A DNA stretch of 64,000 bases. It comes from Pseudomonas mandelii (GTDB lineage Bacteria; Pseudomonadota; Gammaproteobacteria; Pseudomonadales; Pseudomonadaceae). The stretch's first letter is position 1, and each line of letters starts with the position of its first letter. The notes beneath the pieces are model-generated. The model was not told the DNA's origin. It ran no database searches and saw nothing but the letters and a program-made list of their open reading frames with translations. The stretch spans positions 1-64,000 of the forward strand of contig NZ_JAMYDU010000012.1 in assembly GCF_024138395.1 (NCBI RefSeq), in the 5' to 3' direction. The translations under genes were made by a program, and so were the position numbers. This document shows positions 61,313-64,000 of the stretch, piece after piece.

Positions 61313-62017
61313 TCAAATACCGGAACCGTTCTGAAATGATTCGCCTGAACCGGACTCTCTTTGCCACGCCCGGTGCAGCAGCTCGATGACCTCTTCGTCG
61401 GATGTCTGCGAAAAATCCGTGTACCAATGGCCGATCGAAATCAGCCAGTCGGGGATGAGTGGGCAAATCAACTCGTCCACTTCATCGCGCAGCGCCTCTG
61501 CCGTCTCAAGCGGTGCCACCGGCACGGCAACGACGATGCGAGATGGCGCTTGCAGGCGCACAGCCTGTATCGCGGCCATCATCGTGGCGCCTGTCGCCAG
61601 GCCGTCATCGATCAGAATCACCACCTGATCCTTGAGCGCCACCGGTGCGCGCGATGCCCGGTATACCCGCTCGCGACGCAACAATTCCTGCGTTTCCTTT
61701 GCAACCACGGCATCGAGCGTACGTTGATCAATACCGTTAGCCCGCAGCGCATCCTCATTCACGATTTGTATGCCGCCACTGGCAATCGCGCCCATGGCGA
61801 ACTCCTGGTGGGACGGTACTCCCAGCTTGCGCACCAGCATCAGGTCCAGGCGAACCTCCAGGGCCGTGGCCACTTCATAGGCGACCGGAACGCCGCCACG
61901 GGGTAAGGCGAGAACGATGACATCGGCTCTTTTAGCGTATTTAAGCAATGGCTCCACCAAGCCTCGGCCGGCATCCACCCGGTCATGCAAGATGGTTTGC
62001 AATGAAGGACTAGTCAT
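61313..62017 (-). CDS. Phosphoribosyltransferase-domain protein
   Basis: 234 residues from ATG 62017 with GGAGG seven nt upstream; the longer frame is rejected. PRPP-binding signature VVILIDDGLATGATMMAAI and PRGGVPVAYEVATAL. This type occurs in stress-related operons and the exact substrate is unknown. It follows the tandem universal stress protein on the same strand by 82 bp. Confidence 0.85.
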   Translation of the reverse strand: MTSPSLQTILHDRVDAGRGLVEPLLKYAKRADVIVLALPRGGVPVAYEVATALEVRLDLMLVRKLGVPSHQEFAMGAIASGGIQIVNEDALRANGIDQRTLDAVVAKETQELLRRERVYRASRAPVALKDQVVILIDDGLATGATMMAAIQAVRLQAPSRIVVAVPVAPLETAEALRDEVDELICPLIPDWLISIGHWYTDFSQTSDEEVIELLHRAWQRESGSGESFQNGSGI

Positions 62018-62099
62018 TTGAAAACCTCCCTGGGGCGGGGGCCCCAAAAATCGGGCGTTCGTTTGACGGCGGCCATCATTCCGATTGGGGCGCCTGCCC

Positions 62100-62987
62100 C
62101 TAGACCGCCAGAATGCTGCAAGGCACCTGATACAGAATATGTTCGGTCGTGCTGCCCAGCAGCCGTTCCAGACCACGGTATTGGGTTCTGCCCACCACGA
62201 CCACATCCATCTGCTGCTGGTGGGCGAATTCGCTCAGCACCGAGACCGGGTGCCCCATGATGAAATGCCGACAGTCAGAGGGCACACCGAACCGGGCGGC
62301 CAATTTGAGAAAAGACTTTTCCAGGTCGCTGCGCAGTTCCCGGGTGAGCTGCGCGAGCGTCAGACTGCCGCCCATATCCGCCAGAAAAGCTGCCGAAATG
62401 TCACAGGCGTACAGCAGATGCAATTCGGCATTGCACTGCAACGCCAGGCCCGACGCCTGCAAGATAATCCGGTCATTGAATTCACTGTTCGAAGGCTCAG
62501 TGTCTGACACGTCAACCGCGGCCACCACCTTCTGTGGCAGGGCGTGACCTTCGCCGCCCACCAGGTAAACCGGTACCGGACAATGGCGCAACAAACGCCA
62601 ATCCAGCGGTGTGAAAAATGCGCGTTTGAGCACCGGCTCATGCTGCACTTGCTTGATCAACAGATCCGGCTGCATTTGCGTGACGAGGTCAAGGATGTCC
62701 TGGCGCATGTTGTCGGCCCATGCAACTTCGGCTGTCACCTCGATCCCCCGGCCGTGCATCTTTACCACCTGCTCATCAAGCCAGTCGCGGTGCTCCTGCA
62801 GGTAGCTCGCCCGAGCCATTTTGCGGTCGCCCTCTTCGAGCAGCGACAGAATGTCCAACGAGGGAATCAGGCCGGCAATGTGCAAGCTCGCCCCGCTGGC
62901 CTTGGCCAGGGCAGCGCCATGATTGATCGCAGGAGAATGACGCAACAGCGGGTTGATGATCAGTAATAACCGTTGATACTGGCTCAT
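62100..62987 (-). CDS. Tandem universal stress protein
   Basis: 295 residues from ATG 62987 with GGAG eight nt upstream. Two Usp domains (about 1-150 and 155-295). The second keeps the ATP-binding style VVVVGRTQYRGLERLLGSTTEHILYQVPCSILAV. Likely a stress-survival protein. Grouped with the phosphoribosyltransferase. Confidence 0.9.
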   Translation of the reverse strand: MSQYQRLLLIINPLLRHSPAINHGAALAKASGASLHIAGLIPSLDILSLLEEGDRKMARASYLQEHRDWLDEQVVKMHGRGIEVTAEVAWADNMRQDILDLVTQMQPDLLIKQVQHEPVLKRAFFTPLDWRLLRHCPVPVYLVGGEGHALPQKVVAAVDVSDTEPSNSEFNDRIILQASGLALQCNAELHLLYACDISAAFLADMGGSLTLAQLTRELRSDLEKSFLKLAARFGVPSDCRHFIMGHPVSVLSEFAHQQQMDVVVVGRTQYRGLERLLGSTTEHILYQVPCSILAV

Positions 62988-63056
62988 GATCCGACTCCAG
63001 ACAGGGGCCACTTGAGAAGAATAGTTCACAACGGTGCCGTGCATCTCGTGTCGTAC

Positions 63057-64000
63057 TCATCCCCGATGGCCGTTCGCCTGAAAATCGGCGATCTGCTGCA
63101 CAAGCTGGCTCGTTTCAGGCTTTTTTGCGAAGACCTTCTGCGGCAGCAGCAGCCAGGCCAGTGCCGGCAGCAAGATCAAGGCGCCGAGCATGTTCACCAG
63201 GAACATGAAGGCCAGCAGGATGCCCATGTCGGCCTGGAATTTGATCGGCGAGAAGGCCCAGGTCGATACCGCAACCGCCAGTGTCATGCCGGTCAGCAAT
63301 ACCACTTTGCCGGTGAACAACAGCGCCTGGTAATAGGCTTGGGCCAGAGTGTCACCGGCACGCATTCGCGCCAGGATCACGCTCAACACATAAAGCGCAT
63401 AGTCGATGCCGATACCCACCCCGAGCGCGATCACCGGCAGTGTCGCCACTTTTACTCCCATGCCCAGTCCCACCATCAGCGCCTCGCAAAGAATCGAGGT
63501 GAGCATCAGCGGCAGCATCGCGCAAAGAGTTGCACGCCAGCTGCGGAAGGTCAGCAGGCATAGCAGGCTGACCGCGCCGTAGACCCAGAACAGCATCTCG
63601 TGCATGGATTTTTTCACCACGATGTTGGTCGCGGCTTCGATGCCGGCGCTGCCGGCGGCCAGCATGAATTTGACTTCGGGCACCTGATGCTCGGCGATAA
63701 ATTTCTCGCTGGCCTCCACCACCCGACTCAGGGTATCGGCCTTGTGATCGGCCAGGTAAACGTACAACGACAGCATCGAACAGCCCTGATTGAACAGTTC
63801 CCGCGGGGCCCGAGTCTGCACGGCGCCCAGCGCACCGTCATTGGGGATCAGCTCATACCACTTGAAGTTGCCTTCGTTGTAACCGGCCGTGGCGATCTTG
63901 CTCAGCGCCGCCATTGAAGTGGTCGATTCCACGCCAGGGAATTGCTCCAGTTGCCAGGCCAACGCGTCCACCGCGGACAGGCTGGCGTAGCGCGTGCACT
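63057..64000 (-). CDS. MMPL/RND-superfamily exporter, C-terminal part (partial)
   Basis: Open to the right edge of the window; about 314 residues are visible. A periplasmic porter-like portion (to about residue 120) is followed by six TM helices with GVGIGIDYALYVLSVI, the MMPL/RND core motif, and a C-terminal LLPALAWLLLP. Probably exports lipids or hydrophobic molecules. The N-terminal half lies outside. Confidence 0.9.
   Translation of the reverse strand, partial: CTRYASLSAVDALAWQLEQFPGVESTTSMAALSKIATAGYNEGNFKWYELIPNDGALGAVQTRAPRELFNQGCSMLSLYVYLADHKADTLSRVVEASEKFIAEHQVPEVKFMLAAGSAGIEAATNIVVKKSMHEMLFWVYGAVSLLCLLTFRSWRATLCAMLPLMLTSILCEALMVGLGMGVKVATLPVIALGVGIGIDYALYVLSVILARMRAGDTLAQAYYQALLFTGKVVLLTGMTLAVAVSTWAFSPIKFQADMGILLAFMFLVNMLGALILLPALAWLLLPQKVFAKKPETSQLVQQIADFQANGHRG

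Overview
The window reads as the chromosome of a fluorescent-group Pseudomonas. The grounds are a high-GC backbone, the gor-galU block, an MvaU-type silencer, a PhaG-type enzyme, nirBD, ada/alkB, ahpC/ahpF, and the P. fluorescens style of extragenic inverted repeats. All calls come from reading the sequence; no database search was run.

Layout. 0-9.5 kb: hppD, a DMT exporter with a divergent LysR regulator, a CSS-EAL c-di-GMP phosphodiesterase, an MvaU-like H-NS protein, a periplasmic DUF4946-type protein, glyoxalase I, and ahpF/ahpC. 9.6-16.3 kb: a tyrosine recombinase divergent from a KfrA-like coiled-coil DNA-binding protein, gor, galU and small lipoproteins or conserved hypotheticals. 16.4-19 kb: an alkylation-repair group (2OG-Fe(II) oxygenase, AlkB, Ada) with two matching Ada-box-like promoters. 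19-25.5 kb: acrylyl-CoA reductase-type oxidoreductase, nitronate monooxygenase, modABC behind a perfect ModE-like palindrome, and topoisomerase IB. 25.5-31.8 kb: MarR/P-loop pair, TetR/NmrA pair and many small accessory proteins.

32.1-44.7 kb is a genomic island inserted at the 3' end of tRNA-Leu(UAA). A P4-type integrase, AlpA regulator, CHC2 primase-like protein and RepA-like ATPase sit at the tRNA end. A 23-bp direct repeat lies just inside both ends. The cargo has three parts: (i) a 3.6-kb module bounded by inverted IS-like ends carrying an HNH nuclease; (ii) a two-gene operon of a DUF3800 protein and an HNH/glycine-rich/beta-domain protein; (iii) what looks like an integron remnant with two gene cassettes, attC-like sites and an attI-like site. 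The last two are the best candidates for something undescribed, probably defence-related.

44.7-64 kb returns to backbone: tRNA-Leu, tRNA-Cys, a membrane chemoreceptor, a CBS protein, nirBD with a clear ANTAR (NasT-type) antitermination leader, SCO/PCuAC copper delivery proteins, TerC, FolD, PhaG-like hydrolase, GST, a TonB-dependent receptor, homospermidine synthase, a phosphoribosyltransferase, a tandem universal stress protein, and an MMPL/RND exporter cut by the right edge.

Start codons were moved from the longest possible ORF where a ribosome binding site, signal peptide or family length favoured an internal start. Repeat and site coordinates were counted by hand.
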